NCBI RefSeq assembly: GCF_017834145.1
Contig: NZ_JAFIDA010000001.1
Coordinates: forward strand, 2,852,001 to 2,916,000
Reading direction: 5' to 3'
From: Leucobacter exalbidus
Lineage (GTDB): Bacteria; Actinomycetota; Actinomycetes; Actinomycetales; Microbacteriaceae
Length of the DNA stretch: 64,000 bases
How positions within the stretch are numbered: the stretch's first letter is position 1; every line of letters starts with the position of its first letter. This document shows, one piece after another, positions 26,189-35,600 of the stretch. The translations under genes were made by a program, and so were the position numbers. The notes beneath the pieces are model-generated. The model was not told where the DNA came from. It was given only the letters and a program-made list of their open reading frames with translations, and did no database searches.

Positions 26189-27409
26189 ATGACCGCACAG
26201 ACGACGCAAGACGCAGCGCCGTACCTCGATATCGCGTCGCCTGAGTTCGCGATGAACTCAGAAGCGGTGCGCGAGGCTCGCGAGCGCAGCTGGTACGCAA
26301 AGACCAATTACGGTTATGGCGTGCTGCGCTACAAGGAAGTCACTGAGCTGCTGAAGCACCCCAGTCTGAACCAGGGCAGCGCAAAGTGGCCCGACCACCA
26401 TGGTGTGCACTCAGGCGTGTTTCACGAATGGTGGGCCAAGAACCTGCTCGTGCTCGAGGGGGAAGAACATCACCGCATTCGTCGACTACTGAACCCGGCT
26501 TTCTCACCGACGGTCGCCCGCCGCTTGGTGCCAGAGTTTGAAACTGTTGCTCAGGAACTCATCGACCAGATGAAGCAGAAGCTTGACGCGGGAGAGCAGA
26601 TCGAATTCGTTGCAGACTTTGCTGAGCCTTTCGCCACTCGCGCGCTGTGCGCCATGATGGGGTTGCCTCACGAGCACTGGGAGTTCATTGCCTCTCGCGC
26701 GAACACGGTAGGTCTGGCGCTGAGCGTTTCGGTTAAGGACGATATCGAGCAGGTGGATGAGGCCGTACAGGAACTGTATGACTTCGTCGCGAAGCTCATC
26801 ACCGAGCGTCGCGAGACCCCGGGCGACGATGTTATTTCGCGCCTCGTGCAGTTCTCAGAATCAGGCGACAAACTCAGCGATGCCGAGCTGCGCAACGCTA
26901 TTGTGCTGATGCTGTTCGGCGGTATGGATACGACACGTAACCAGCTCGGGCTCATCCTGCAAACCTTCATGCGCAACCCTGATCAGTGGGAGCTGCTGGC
27001 TTCTGACACGGCAAAGTACACGAAGCCGGCGCTTGAAGAGGGGCTGCGCGTCAACCCCACCACGCGCTGGGTTACCCGCGAAGCCAACGAAGACTTCGAG
27101 TTCAACGGACTCGCTATCGAGAAGGGAACCACGGTGCACCTCTTCACGATGTCGAGCGGCACCGACCCGGCGGCCTTCCCCGACCCCGACATCAACATTG
27201 ATGCCGACAGCCGGCTGCAGCACCACACCTTTGGTGGCGGCGTGCACCACTGCCTCGGCCACTACATCGCTCGTGCAGACATGAGCGTGGCAATCCCGAT
27301 GCTTGCCGAGAACTTCACCAACATCACCTGCCCCGGCGGCGATGAATGGCTGCCTGACTCGGGTAACCACGGCCCGATCCGGTTGCCGCTCACTCTTACC
27401 GTGCGCTAG
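26189..27409 (+). CDS. Cytochrome P450 monooxygenase
   Basis: A 406-residue soluble bacterial P450. It has the C-helix LLVLEGEEHHRIRRLLNPAF, the I-helix oxygen-activation motif FGGMDTTRNQ with the acid-alcohol pair, the ExxR motif in EEGLRVNPTTRW, and the haem loop FGGGVHHCLG with thiolate Cys355. The start at 26189 follows AAGGGAG. Between the reductase/flavodoxin pair and a glutamine-synthetase-like ligase, it probably oxidises a gamma-glutamylated amine or the free amine. Mycobacterial P450s for morpholine and piperidine lie near glutamine-synthetase-like genes, a useful precedent. I cannot assign the CYP family. Confidence 0.95.
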   Translation: MTAQTTQDAAPYLDIASPEFAMNSEAVREARERSWYAKTNYGYGVLRYKEVTELLKHPSLNQGSAKWPDHHGVHSGVFHEWWAKNLLVLEGEEHHRIRRLLNPAFSPTVARRLVPEFETVAQELIDQMKQKLDAGEQIEFVADFAEPFATRALCAMMGLPHEHWEFIASRANTVGLALSVSVKDDIEQVDEAVQELYDFVAKLITERRETPGDDVISRLVQFSESGDKLSDAELRNAIVLMLFGGMDTTRNQLGLILQTFMRNPDQWELLASDTAKYTKPALEEGLRVNPTTRWVTREANEDFEFNGLAIEKGTTVHLFTMSSGTDPAAFPDPDINIDADSRLQHHTFGGGVHHCLGHYIARADMSVAIPMLAENFTNITCPGGDEWLPDSGNHGPIRLPLTLTVR

Positions 27410-27415
27410 CGCCTA

Positions 27416-27451
27416 GGGATCTTGGTCCGCAAAGCCGCAGGCCAAGATCCC
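27416..27451 (+). other. Intercistronic hairpin between P450 and ligase genes
   Basis: Perfect arms GGGATCTTGG (27416-27425) and CCAAGATCCC (27442-27451) flank a 16-base loop, 7 bases after the P450 stop. With no T-run it may attenuate rather than fully terminate, or stabilise the P450 message. Confidence 0.6.
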
Positions 27452-27494
27452 ACTTCGAATTACAGCAGTACCTTCCAACGATGAAAGGAACACC

Positions 27495-28982
27495 ATGCCG
27501 AACCTCATTGCAGACAGCCTGCCCAATCTTGAGATTCCTGATTATCTGACCGAGCAGTCGGACTACGCCACCGGCGGCCGTTTTGGCGCTGCATTGCGCG
27601 AGATTCTTGCCGATACCACCGCATTTGCCCGCCACCAGGAAGCCAACCTCCAGCCCGAGGTTGTTGAAGCGATGGGCAAGAAGATCCGTGATAACGGCGT
27701 AAAGTACATTTACTTCATGCTGCCGACCCTGGGCGCTCGCACCGTGGCTAAGGTGGTGCCTGCAGAGCACTACGAACGCATGCTGCGCAAGGGCATTGCC
27801 TTTCACCGCACCGCTCTCACCGACCTGCAGACGAGCCGCGAGGGCGAGCTCATCGGCGGCGGCGTAGACGCCCACGAATTCTGGGGTCTGCCCGACCCCG
27901 AGACCTTCCAGGTGCTGCCGTGGGACACCGAAGTCGGCCGTGTATTCTGCACCGCGTACGACCCGCCTCACCTGGGCAAAGATGGCGGCCGCATGATTCC
28001 GCTTGATACTCGTGCACTGTTCAAGGCAGCCCATAAGGGCTTCACTGAGCGCACCGGGCTCGAGCTCCGTTCGGGCCTTGAGCCCGAGATGACCTGGACC
28101 GGCCCCGGCATCGAAGCAATCTCGAAGGAAGATCAGAGCCCCGCATACCAGGTCGAGAACCTTGAGAAGATGCGCCCGGTGTACAAGAAGCTGTACGCCT
28201 ACGCACAGGCCCTCGACTTCGACATGATCCAGGGCGACTACGAAGACGCCGGCCAGATCGAGTTGAACTGGGAGTACGACCGCGCCGATCTCACGGCCGA
28301 GCGTATGACTACCTACCGTCAGATTTGTAAGCAGGTTGCACGCGAGCTGGGGCTGCAGGCCAGCTTCATGCCCAAGCCGTACAACGGCAAGATGGGCAAC
28401 GGCTGCCACCACAACCTGAGCCTGTGGCGCGTGAGTGACGGCGTCAACGTGGTCGAGGACGGCCGCGTCGAACTGCACGCGACCGACACCGCACGCCACG
28501 CTATCGCCGGCATGCTGCTGCACACCCCGGGCTCAATGGTGGTGATGGCCTCGACCGTCAACTCCTACAAGCGCTTCTGGGATGCCGGCCAGTTCGCGCC
28601 CTCAGGTGCTGACTGGGGCCTCGATACTCGAGGCGTTGCCATCCGGATCTCAGCCAACGGGCGCATGGAATACCGTCTGCCCGACGCGAGCGTCAACCCG
28701 TACCTGTCGCACCTGTTCTTGCTCGCTGCCATCGAGCACGGGCTCGAAGCACAGCTCGATCCGGGCGATCCGGGACAGCCGAGCGCTCTGCTCGATAACG
28801 TCGTTGTGCCCAACACCCTGGGCACCGCGATCGAAGCTTTTGAGCAAGATGAATACCTCATGGGGGCGATCCCCGAAGAGCTGAGCCGCATCTATGTGCA
28901 GCTGAAGCGCGACGAATGGGCACGCTACTGCGGCCAAATCACGCAGTGGGAGTTTGATCAGTACTGGGAGGCAATTCCGTGA
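27495..28982 (+). CDS. Glutamine-synthetase-like gamma-glutamyl-amine ligase
   Basis: A 495-residue GS-superfamily ligase. IQGDYEDAGQIELNWEYD is the metal-binding strand and FMPKPYNGKMGNGCHHNLSL the glutamate-binding loop. YRLPDASVNPYLSHLFLLAA matches the conserved C-terminal segment of non-canonical GS proteins. The N-terminal DNGVKYIYFMLPTLGAR is the beta-grasp part. GS-like enzymes such as PuuA, IpuC and gamma-glutamylanilide synthase use ATP to join glutamate to amines other than ammonia. The absence of nitrogen-assimilation neighbours and the presence of PuuD-like hydrolases favour that role. It overlaps the next gene by 4 bases. Confidence 0.9.
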   Translation: MPNLIADSLPNLEIPDYLTEQSDYATGGRFGAALREILADTTAFARHQEANLQPEVVEAMGKKIRDNGVKYIYFMLPTLGARTVAKVVPAEHYERMLRKGIAFHRTALTDLQTSREGELIGGGVDAHEFWGLPDPETFQVLPWDTEVGRVFCTAYDPPHLGKDGGRMIPLDTRALFKAAHKGFTERTGLELRSGLEPEMTWTGPGIEAISKEDQSPAYQVENLEKMRPVYKKLYAYAQALDFDMIQGDYEDAGQIELNWEYDRADLTAERMTTYRQICKQVARELGLQASFMPKPYNGKMGNGCHHNLSLWRVSDGVNVVEDGRVELHATDTARHAIAGMLLHTPGSMVVMASTVNSYKRFWDAGQFAPSGADWGLDTRGVAIRISANGRMEYRLPDASVNPYLSHLFLLAAIEHGLEAQLDPGDPGQPSALLDNVVVPNTLGTAIEAFEQDEYLMGAIPEELSRIYVQLKRDEWARYCGQITQWEFDQYWEAIP

Positions 28983-29698
28983 GCACCGAAACAACCGTTC
29001 AGACCATTCGCCTGGCGTGCATCGATTCAGAGGCGCTGCCGCTGTTTGCGAAGAGCGTCGATGGGAAGACCCGTGAAGGGTACGAACCCGAAGCTGCAGC
29101 GCTCGTCTTCGGGCGCCTCGGCGCCATCATCGAGTGGGTCATGGTTCCTTGGGAAGACATGATCCCCACCGTGCGCAGCGGTGATGCCGACGCCGTGTGG
29201 TGCGGCCAAGGCATGACCGAGGAGCGCGCGTCGCTCGTCGACTTCACGACGCCCTACGCGGTGTTCAACGAGTCATTGATCGTGCGCGCCGCTGATCCGG
29301 CGCGTTCAGTTGAGCAGCTCGCCGGGTACCGCATCGGTGCGATCACGAACTCGACGAATATGAAGCTGGCCGAGACGTTCCCCGACGTTGAGCTCGTGAG
29401 CTTCGGCGCAAGCGATGACGTGTTTGGCGACATGATTGAAGCCACACGGTCGGGCGCGATCGACGGATTCGTAGACGACGATGTCGTCATGATTCCGCTC
29501 GCCGATGAAGACCCCGACTTCGCGTTGGCGTTCAACGTGATGACGGGAAATCGCTGGGGGATCGGTGTCGCTCCTGGCAATGATGAACTGCGTGCAGCCA
29601 TCAACGGTGCACTGCAGGAGGTCATTGCAGACGGCTCGCTCGAGGCCGTATGGACCAAGTGGATGCCGCTGCTGCCGTTTCCGCTGCAGGCCGCATAA
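28979..29698 (+). CDS. Leaderless solute-binding-protein family 3 domain protein
   Basis: A 239-residue protein made almost entirely of one periplasmic-binding-protein (SBP_bac_3) fold: LACIDSEALPLFAKSVDGKT..GYEPEAAALVF, GDADAVWCGQGMTEERASLVDFTTPYA and YRIGAITNSTNMKLAETFP. It has no signal peptide or lipobox, and its GTG start is locked by a 4-base overlap with the ligase gene, so it should stay in the cytoplasm. No ABC permease or ATPase is nearby. It could be an intracellular sensor or carrier, or an enzyme on this fold such as a dehydratase. Its exact job is unknown. Confidence 0.83.
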   Translation: MSTETTVQTIRLACIDSEALPLFAKSVDGKTREGYEPEAAALVFGRLGAIIEWVMVPWEDMIPTVRSGDADAVWCGQGMTEERASLVDFTTPYAVFNESLIVRAADPARSVEQLAGYRIGAITNSTNMKLAETFPDVELVSFGASDDVFGDMIEATRSGAIDGFVDDDVVMIPLADEDPDFALAFNVMTGNRWGIGVAPGNDELRAAINGALQEVIADGSLEAVWTKWMPLLPFPLQAA

Positions 29699-30417
29699 TG
29701 CACGAATCAGGATTGGCCCCGCGCATCGGGGTCACGGGAATGCTGTCGAACCAGATCCACGGTTTGCGGTTCGAGGGGAGCGCAGTCGCGGCTGCCGTGC
29801 TGCGCTCCGTCGTGCAGGCGGGCGGTGAGCCCCTCACGCTATTTGCTGAGGGGGCATCGCCCGCCGAGGCCCGGCTTCGAGGGCTCGACGGGCTCCTCGT
29901 ACCGGGCGGGTACGACATTGATCCGGCACGCTATGGGCAGGAAGCTGACCCGAGCACCTGCCCGGCAGACTTCGCCGTACAAGATCAGTTTGAGGCCGAC
30001 ATGATCGCCGCCGCGATCAAGCTCGGCATTCCGGTACTCGCGATCTGCCGCGGGTTTCAGCTTCTGAACGTGGAGCACGGCGGCACGATGGTGCAGGATC
30101 TCGCCGCAGATAGTGTGCACCGCAACTCGGTGCACGAGGTTCTGCTTGAGCCCGAATCGGCGTTGGCCGAAGCGGTCGGTACGACAACCCTGCCAGTGTC
30201 TTCATACCACCACCAGGCCGTTGACCAGATTGGGGAGGGCTTACGGGTTGTGGGCCGCGCCCCCGACGGCATCGTCGAGGCGCTCGAACACGACACTGCA
30301 GAGCTCATCGCGGTGCAGTGGCATCCCGAAGACACTGCAGCAACAGAGCCGCAGCAGCATGCGATTTTCACCTGGTTTATTGAGCGGGCGCGCGTCTTTG
30401 GCGGAGCAACGGTATGA
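29698..30417 (+). CDS. Second PuuD-like gamma-glutamyl hydrolase
   Basis: A 239-residue class I amidotransferase-fold hydrolase. GLLVPGGYDIDPARYGQE is the PuuD-type GGxDxxPxxYG loop, VLAICRGFQLLNVEHGG holds Cys117, SSYHHQAV the conserved substrate-side loop, and IAVQWHPEDTA the His-Glu pair. Its ATG overlaps the previous TAA (TAATG) and its end overlaps the next ATG by 4 bases, so it is translationally coupled on both sides. It probably frees glutamate and the oxidised amine product after the P450 step, while the paralogue at 23.3 kb may act elsewhere in the route. Confidence 0.9.
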   Translation: MHESGLAPRIGVTGMLSNQIHGLRFEGSAVAAAVLRSVVQAGGEPLTLFAEGASPAEARLRGLDGLLVPGGYDIDPARYGQEADPSTCPADFAVQDQFEADMIAAAIKLGIPVLAICRGFQLLNVEHGGTMVQDLAADSVHRNSVHEVLLEPESALAEAVGTTTLPVSSYHHQAVDQIGEGLRVVGRAPDGIVEALEHDTAELIAVQWHPEDTAATEPQQHAIFTWFIERARVFGGATV

Positions 30418-31172
30418 GTGGCGCGCGTGTGCTGGTGGTCGAACACCAGGGCAACGCCGGGGTTGGGTTGGCGGGTCAACGGCTCGCCAACCTCGGCCTC
30501 GAGCTGCACACAGTCGGCCCGGCAACGGGGCGGCCAGTGCCCGAGTCTCTCGACGGATTCGACGCGCTCGTGGTGCTCGGTGGCTCGATGGGCCCGACCG
30601 AGGATGAAGCCGCACCCTGGCTGCCGGCCACCCGCTCGCTCCTGCAACAGAGCGTTGAGCAGGAGCTACCGACCCTGGGCATTTGTTTAGGTGCACAGTT
30701 GCTGGCCACCGCGACGGGCGGCCGCGTGCGCGAGATGCCCGCGGGACCCGAAGTCGGACTGAACGATGTAGCCTTTCACCGAGACATCTCTGCAGATCCA
30801 GTCTTTGGGGATCTCGCGGGTGCAACGGTGGCCGCTGTGCAGTGGCACTGGCTCGAGGCAGAAACGCTACCGGCCGATACGCAGCTTCTCGCTTCAAGCC
30901 CGGCCTGCGCCAACCAAGCATTTCGGGTGGGTACACGGGCCTGGGGCGTGCAGTTTCACCCAGAAGCGCTCACTCAAACAGCGCGAGGCTGGGCTGATGA
31001 GGATCATCAGAATCTCACGAAGCTAGGGCTCGACGACGACGCACTGGTCGGCGCGATTCAAGATGCGTCACCCGAACTCACCCGCATTTGGGGCGCAGTA
31101 GCCGACCGCTTCGCTGCGGTGGTTACTGAGTCTGTAGCTCGAGAAACCGAAGGTCCCGGATCCGGATCCTAG
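30414..31172 (+). CDS. Type 1 glutamine amidotransferase (GMP-synthase-like) protein
   Basis: A 252-residue class I GATase of the stand-alone GMP-synthase-like type. It shows VVLGGSMGPTEDEAAPWL, LGICLGAQLLATATGG with Cys91, and WGVQFHPEALT for the His-Glu pair. Homologues include hydrolases of gamma-glutamyl amides in amine-degradation clusters, the role I infer here. It is the last gene of the ligase operon, overlapping the preceding stop by 4 bases. Its TAG overlaps the convergent Cache-like gene's stop by 4 bases. Three amidotransferase-fold proteins in one cluster is unusual. Confidence 0.88.
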   Translation: MSGARVLVVEHQGNAGVGLAGQRLANLGLELHTVGPATGRPVPESLDGFDALVVLGGSMGPTEDEAAPWLPATRSLLQQSVEQELPTLGICLGAQLLATATGGRVREMPAGPEVGLNDVAFHRDISADPVFGDLAGATVAAVQWHWLEAETLPADTQLLASSPACANQAFRVGTRAWGVQFHPEALTQTARGWADEDHQNLTKLGLDDDALVGAIQDASPELTRIWGAVADRFAAVVTESVARETEGPGSGS

Positions 31173-31894
31173 AGCGACGCTTCGCCGGGAAGCGCGTACA
31201 ACAGCTGCAGGCCCATGGCCTGGGGGCTGAGCGCTTCCCTGGCGTAGCCGGGGAGCGAATCCGGCACATAATCGCCGGGCAGGAATTGGGCACTCGTGCC
31301 AAACAACACGTTTCCGTGGTGGCTGAGGAGCACAAGCTCTTGTTCGCGCTGCTGGAGCAACGGGAGTAACGCCCTCTCGAGGTCTTCTAGCTGAATATCA
31401 TTGCCGACCGCGCCTAAGCGGTTGCCATTAACCACCGCCGGTACGGTGAGCGTCAACACGTACGACTCCACACCGAGGTAGTCGATGTATGGGCCCACGA
31501 GTGCAGATTCGCCCTGTTCGAACGAGCGCACAAACCATTCGTGTTGCTCGTAATCGTAGTACCGGTCAGCGCCAGGAACGACGCCGAATGAGTACCGAGC
31601 GAAGCGGGCGTCGTCTTCGCGCACCCACCACTCCAGGTGACCGTTCTCCGTGCCCAGCGCTGAATGCGCAAAGATCAGGCCGCAACCATCGATGTGTTCA
31701 TTGTTCAGCAGGAACTGGGCCGCAACTGTCTTGAGGCGTCGCCTTGCTGACTCGCTGAGGTCAAGGATCCCGTTGTCATCAAGGTGCATCTTGGCAAGCA
31801 TTTCAACGGCGAGCGCGTCGATGGCGAGCAAACGCTCGGCGAACCAGGTCTCGAGCCGCTCACGAACGGCCGGCAACGTGATGAGATCGGTCAT
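31169..31894 (-). CDS. Soluble Cache (PDC)-like sensor domain protein
   Basis: A 241-residue protein without signal peptide or membrane helix. The middle and C-terminal parts look like a PDC/Cache ligand-binding domain: YYDYEQHEWFVRSFEQGESALVGPYID is the typical Y...WF......W..PY.D pattern, and VLTLTVPAVVNGNRLGAVGNDI the following strand. Cache domains are usually extracellular sensors, so a free cytosolic one is unusual. Its ATG overlaps the GntR stop by 4 bases, meaning that the two are co-translated. This suggests a ligand-sensing partner of that regulator, which is an inference from context. Confidence 0.78.
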   Translation of the reverse strand: MTDLITLPAVRERLETWFAERLLAIDALAVEMLAKMHLDDNGILDLSESARRRLKTVAAQFLLNNEHIDGCGLIFAHSALGTENGHLEWWVREDDARFARYSFGVVPGADRYYDYEQHEWFVRSFEQGESALVGPYIDYLGVESYVLTLTVPAVVNGNRLGAVGNDIQLEDLERALLPLLQQREQELVLLSHHGNVLFGTSAQFLPGDYVPDSLPGYAREALSPQAMGLQLLYALPGEASL

Positions 31895-32673
31895 GCGGTC
31901 AGCTCCTGTTCCGACTCGTTCGCGGCGAGGGAATGAGCTCGATTCAACGCGAGTTTGCCCGCGATAATGAGGCGCATATTGTCGTGTACGTGTTTGACTG
32001 CGAGCCGCTGAGCTTCTTCAGCCTGACGCTGCTCAATCACGAGCGCGAGGGCCACATGCTCAGAAAACGCGTTCTGTACTGAGGCCCGACAAATATCTTC
32101 ACACCACAAAAACGGTGCGAGTTCTGACTGCAAACGTCGTTCGGACGCGAGCAGGCGGGGGGACTGGCTTAGCACGGCCACCTCGAAGTGAAACCGGCTG
32201 TCTGCCATTGCACGGTCCCGCACACTGCGGGCCTCACGTGCCTGAAACGCAAACTCCGCGAGGCGGGTGCGCATTTGTGGGGGAGTGCGTTCAGCAGCAA
32301 GCCGTGCAGCCATGCCAGACACGGCGGCTTGCTCATCAAAAAAGTCCCGGAGTGCGACGAGGCTGGTATTGCGGAGGGATTCCGTCAGCATGTCGGACGT
32401 GGGAAATGGGGCCTCAACGATGAACGTGCCACCGTTGCGACCCCGTCGGGTTTCAACCACTCCTTGCGCGCGCAGCGTTGCAAGGGCCTTGCGTAGCGTG
32501 GCCACCGCAACACCGAACTGGCTCGCCAGTTCGGCTTCGGTGGGCAGCCGTTCACCCACAGTCAACATGCCAAGCGAGATCGCCGAAACGATGCGCCGGG
32601 CGATTCCGCTGACCTGAGGGCCAGCGGAATCGACCTCGCTAGGAACGTGGCTGCCTAACGGCTGCTGCTGCAC
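31891..32673 (-). CDS. GntR-family transcriptional regulator (FadR/FCD type)
   Basis: A 260-residue regulator. The winged helix at residues ~22-90 includes RLPTEAELASQFGVAVATLR and ALATLRAQGVVETRRGRNGG. The helical remainder, with its RLAEFAFQAREARSVRDRAM and LALVIEQRQAEEAQRLAVKH segments, fits an FCD-like effector domain. It is co-transcribed with the Cache-like gene and sits at the right end of the amine cluster, so it probably controls the cluster. The TACTTG-containing promoter regions at 21.5 and 26.1 kb are candidate targets. It begins 16 bases after the kgd stop on the same strand. Confidence 0.9.
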   Translation of the reverse strand: MQQQPLGSHVPSEVDSAGPQVSGIARRIVSAISLGMLTVGERLPTEAELASQFGVAVATLRKALATLRAQGVVETRRGRNGGTFIVEAPFPTSDMLTESLRNTSLVALRDFFDEQAAVSGMAARLAAERTPPQMRTRLAEFAFQAREARSVRDRAMADSRFHFEVAVLSQSPRLLASERRLQSELAPFLWCEDICRASVQNAFSEHVALALVIEQRQAEEAQRLAVKHVHDNMRLIIAGKLALNRAHSLAANESEQELTA

Positions 32674-32689
32674 TACGCTTCGTCTCGAA

Positions 32690-35600
32690 CTACTCGTCGA
32701 ACTTCAGTGCCCGCGCGATGAGCGCTTCCTGCTCAACCGCGTGCACCTTTGCCGAACCCGTTGAAGGCGCAGCCGATGCCGTACGCGAGACCACTGAGAT
32801 GCGGTCGTTCGCAAGGTGCTTCGACAGTTCGAGCGAGATGAAGGGCCAAGCGCCCTGGTTCTCAGGCTCGTCCTGCACCCACACCAGGCTGGCGCCCGGG
32901 TACTGAGCCAGCACGCGACCCAGCTGCGGGGCGGGAACCGGGTAGTACTGCTCGATGCGCACGATAGCGATGCGAGGATCGGGGTTCTTGTCGAGTACCG
33001 CACGCAGGTCGTAGTAGACCTTGCCCGAAACGAGGAGTACTCGCTGCACTGCCGACGCATCCGTGATCTTGACATCGTCGATCACCGGCTCGAACGCGCC
33101 ATTCGTGAAGTCCTCCACCGGCGACGATGCTCCGCGCAAACGCAGCATAGACTTCGGGGTGAACACGACGAGCGGCTTGCGCGGCCGTGCATACGCCTGG
33201 CGTCGCAGCAGGTGGAAGTAGCTCGCCGGAGTCGAGGGTTGCGCCACCGTCATGTTGCCTTCAGCACACAGCTGCAGGTAACGCTCGATGCGCGCCGACG
33301 AGTGGTCAGGGCCCTGGCCCTCGTAGCCATGCGGCAGCAACATCACGACCGATGACTGCTGGCCCCACTTCTGCTCAGCCGCTGCGATGTACTCGTCGAT
33401 AACGGCCTGCGCCGTGTTTGCAAAGTCGCCGAACTGTGCCTCCCACAGCACGAGTGCGTCCTCGCGCTGCAGCGAGTAACCGTACTCGTAAGCGAGCGCC
33501 GCGTACTCCGACAGCAATGAGTCGTAGATCCAGAATCGTGACTGCTCCTCCGAGAGGTTGAGCAGCGGGATCCACTCCTGGCCATTGGCACGGTCGTGGA
33601 ACACAGCGTGACGCTGCGCGAACGTGCCTCGCCGTGCATCCTGACCCGCGAAGCGCACCGCGGTGCCCTCCATGAGCAGTGAACCGAGCGCCAGCAGCTC
33701 GCCGAAGCCCCAGTCGATACCGCCCTCGCGGCTCATCAATACACGCTTGTCGAGCAGCTGCTGCAGCTTGCGGTGCACCGTGAAGCCCTCGGGCTTGTTG
33801 CCGTGTGCATCGCCGATGCGCTCAACAACGCTGCGATCCACAGCGGTCTCGAGCGGCGCGGGGGCTGCCTCGGTGCCGCTGTTAGCAGCTGCGATTCCTG
33901 AGGTGTCGATGATCGGAATGGAGCCGGTCTGCGCTGCGTGGGTCTCCTGGAACGCCCGCTCGAGGCGATCCTGGAAGTCCTGCTTCGACTTCTCGTACTC
34001 TTCTTCGGTGAGGTCACCGCGACCCACGAGTGCGCTCGTGTAGAGGCGCCTCGTTGACCGCTTTGCCTCAATGAGGTCGGTCATGAGGGGCTGCGTCATC
34101 GAGGGGTCATCGCCCTCGTTGTGGCCGCGTCGGCGGTAGCAAATCAGGTCAACGATAACGTCAACGTGGAACCGCTGGCGGAACTCGTAGGCGAGCTTTG
34201 CCACGCGCACGACCGACTCGGGGTCGTCACCGTTCACGTGGAAGATCGGCGCCTGAACAACCTTGCCCACGTCAGACGAGTAAATCGCCGAGCGTGAGTC
34301 AGATGGCAGCGTGGTGAAGCCGACCTGGTTGTTGATGATGATATGGATCGTGCCGCCAGTGCGGTAACCGCGCAGCTGCGACATCTGCATCGTCTCGTAC
34401 ACGATGCCCTGGCCGGCCATAGCGGCATCGCCGTGGATGAGAATCGGCAGCGTCGTGAACGAGCCAATCGGCTTCAAGTCCTGCTTCGCGCGCACAATGC
34501 CCTCGAGCACGCCGTTGACGGTCTCGAGGTGCGAGGGGTTCGCGGCCAGGTGGATCGGTACCTGAGTGCCGTTGGGTGCGGTGAATACCCCTGAGGTTCC
34601 GAGGTGGTACTTCACGTCGCCCGAGCCCTTGTTGGCGGTCTGCGTGCCCTCGAACTCACGGAAGATCTGGCCGTAGGTCTTACCAGCGATGTTCGAGAGG
34701 ACGTTCAGGCGGCCACGGTGGGCCATGCCCATATCGACGCTGTCGACGCCATCTTCTGCGGCATCGATGAGCATGGCATCGAGCAGCGCGATGACTGACT
34801 CGCCACCCTCGAGGCTAAAGCGCTTCTGGCCGACATACTTCGTCTGCAGGAACGTCTCGAATGCCTCGGCCTCGTTGAGCTTGCTCAGAATGCGCATCTG
34901 CTCATCGCGGTCGGGCTTGGCGTACGGCACCTCGAGCTGGGTGCGCAACCACAGGCGCTGCGCCGGATCTTGGATGTGCATGTACTCGATGCCGATCTTG
35001 CGGCAGTACGAGTCACGAAGCACGCCGAGGATGTCGCGCAGCAGCATGGTGCGCTTGCCGCCGATGCCACCGGTCACGAACTCGCGGTCAAGATCCCAGA
35101 ACGTTAGGCCGTGCGACTCGATCTCAAGGTCGGGGTGCGTGCGCTGCACGTACTCGAGCGGATCGGTGTCGGCCATGAGGTGACCGCGCACGCGGAACGA
35201 GTTGATGAGCTCCTGCACGCGCGCCGACTTATCGACGGCGCCCGAGATATCCACGTGGATATCTGAAGCCCACTGCACGGGCTTGTAGGGGATACGCAGA
35301 GCCGCGAAGATCTCTTCGTAGAAGTTGTGCCCGCCGATGAGGCGCTGGTGCACGAGCTTCAAGAACTCGCCTGATCCGGCGCCCTGAATGACGCGGTGGT
35401 CATAGGTGCTTGTGAGCGTGATCGTCTTTGAGATACCGAGATCGGTGAGGATCTCGGGTGAAGCGCCCTGGAATTCGGCGGGGTACTCAAGCGCGCCTGC
35501 GCCGATGATGCAACCCTGGCCCTGCATCAAACGAGGCACAGAGTGCACCGTGCCAATGCCGCCGGGGTTCGTGAGCGAAACCGTTGCTCCTGAGAAATCT

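Noticed and set aside
27495-28982. GS-like gene as the housekeeping glutamine synthetase
   Set aside because: It is coupled to a binding-fold protein and PuuD-like hydrolases and lies beside a P450. It also shows a GNGCHHNLS loop and an extended N-terminus more like amine ligases than GlnA.
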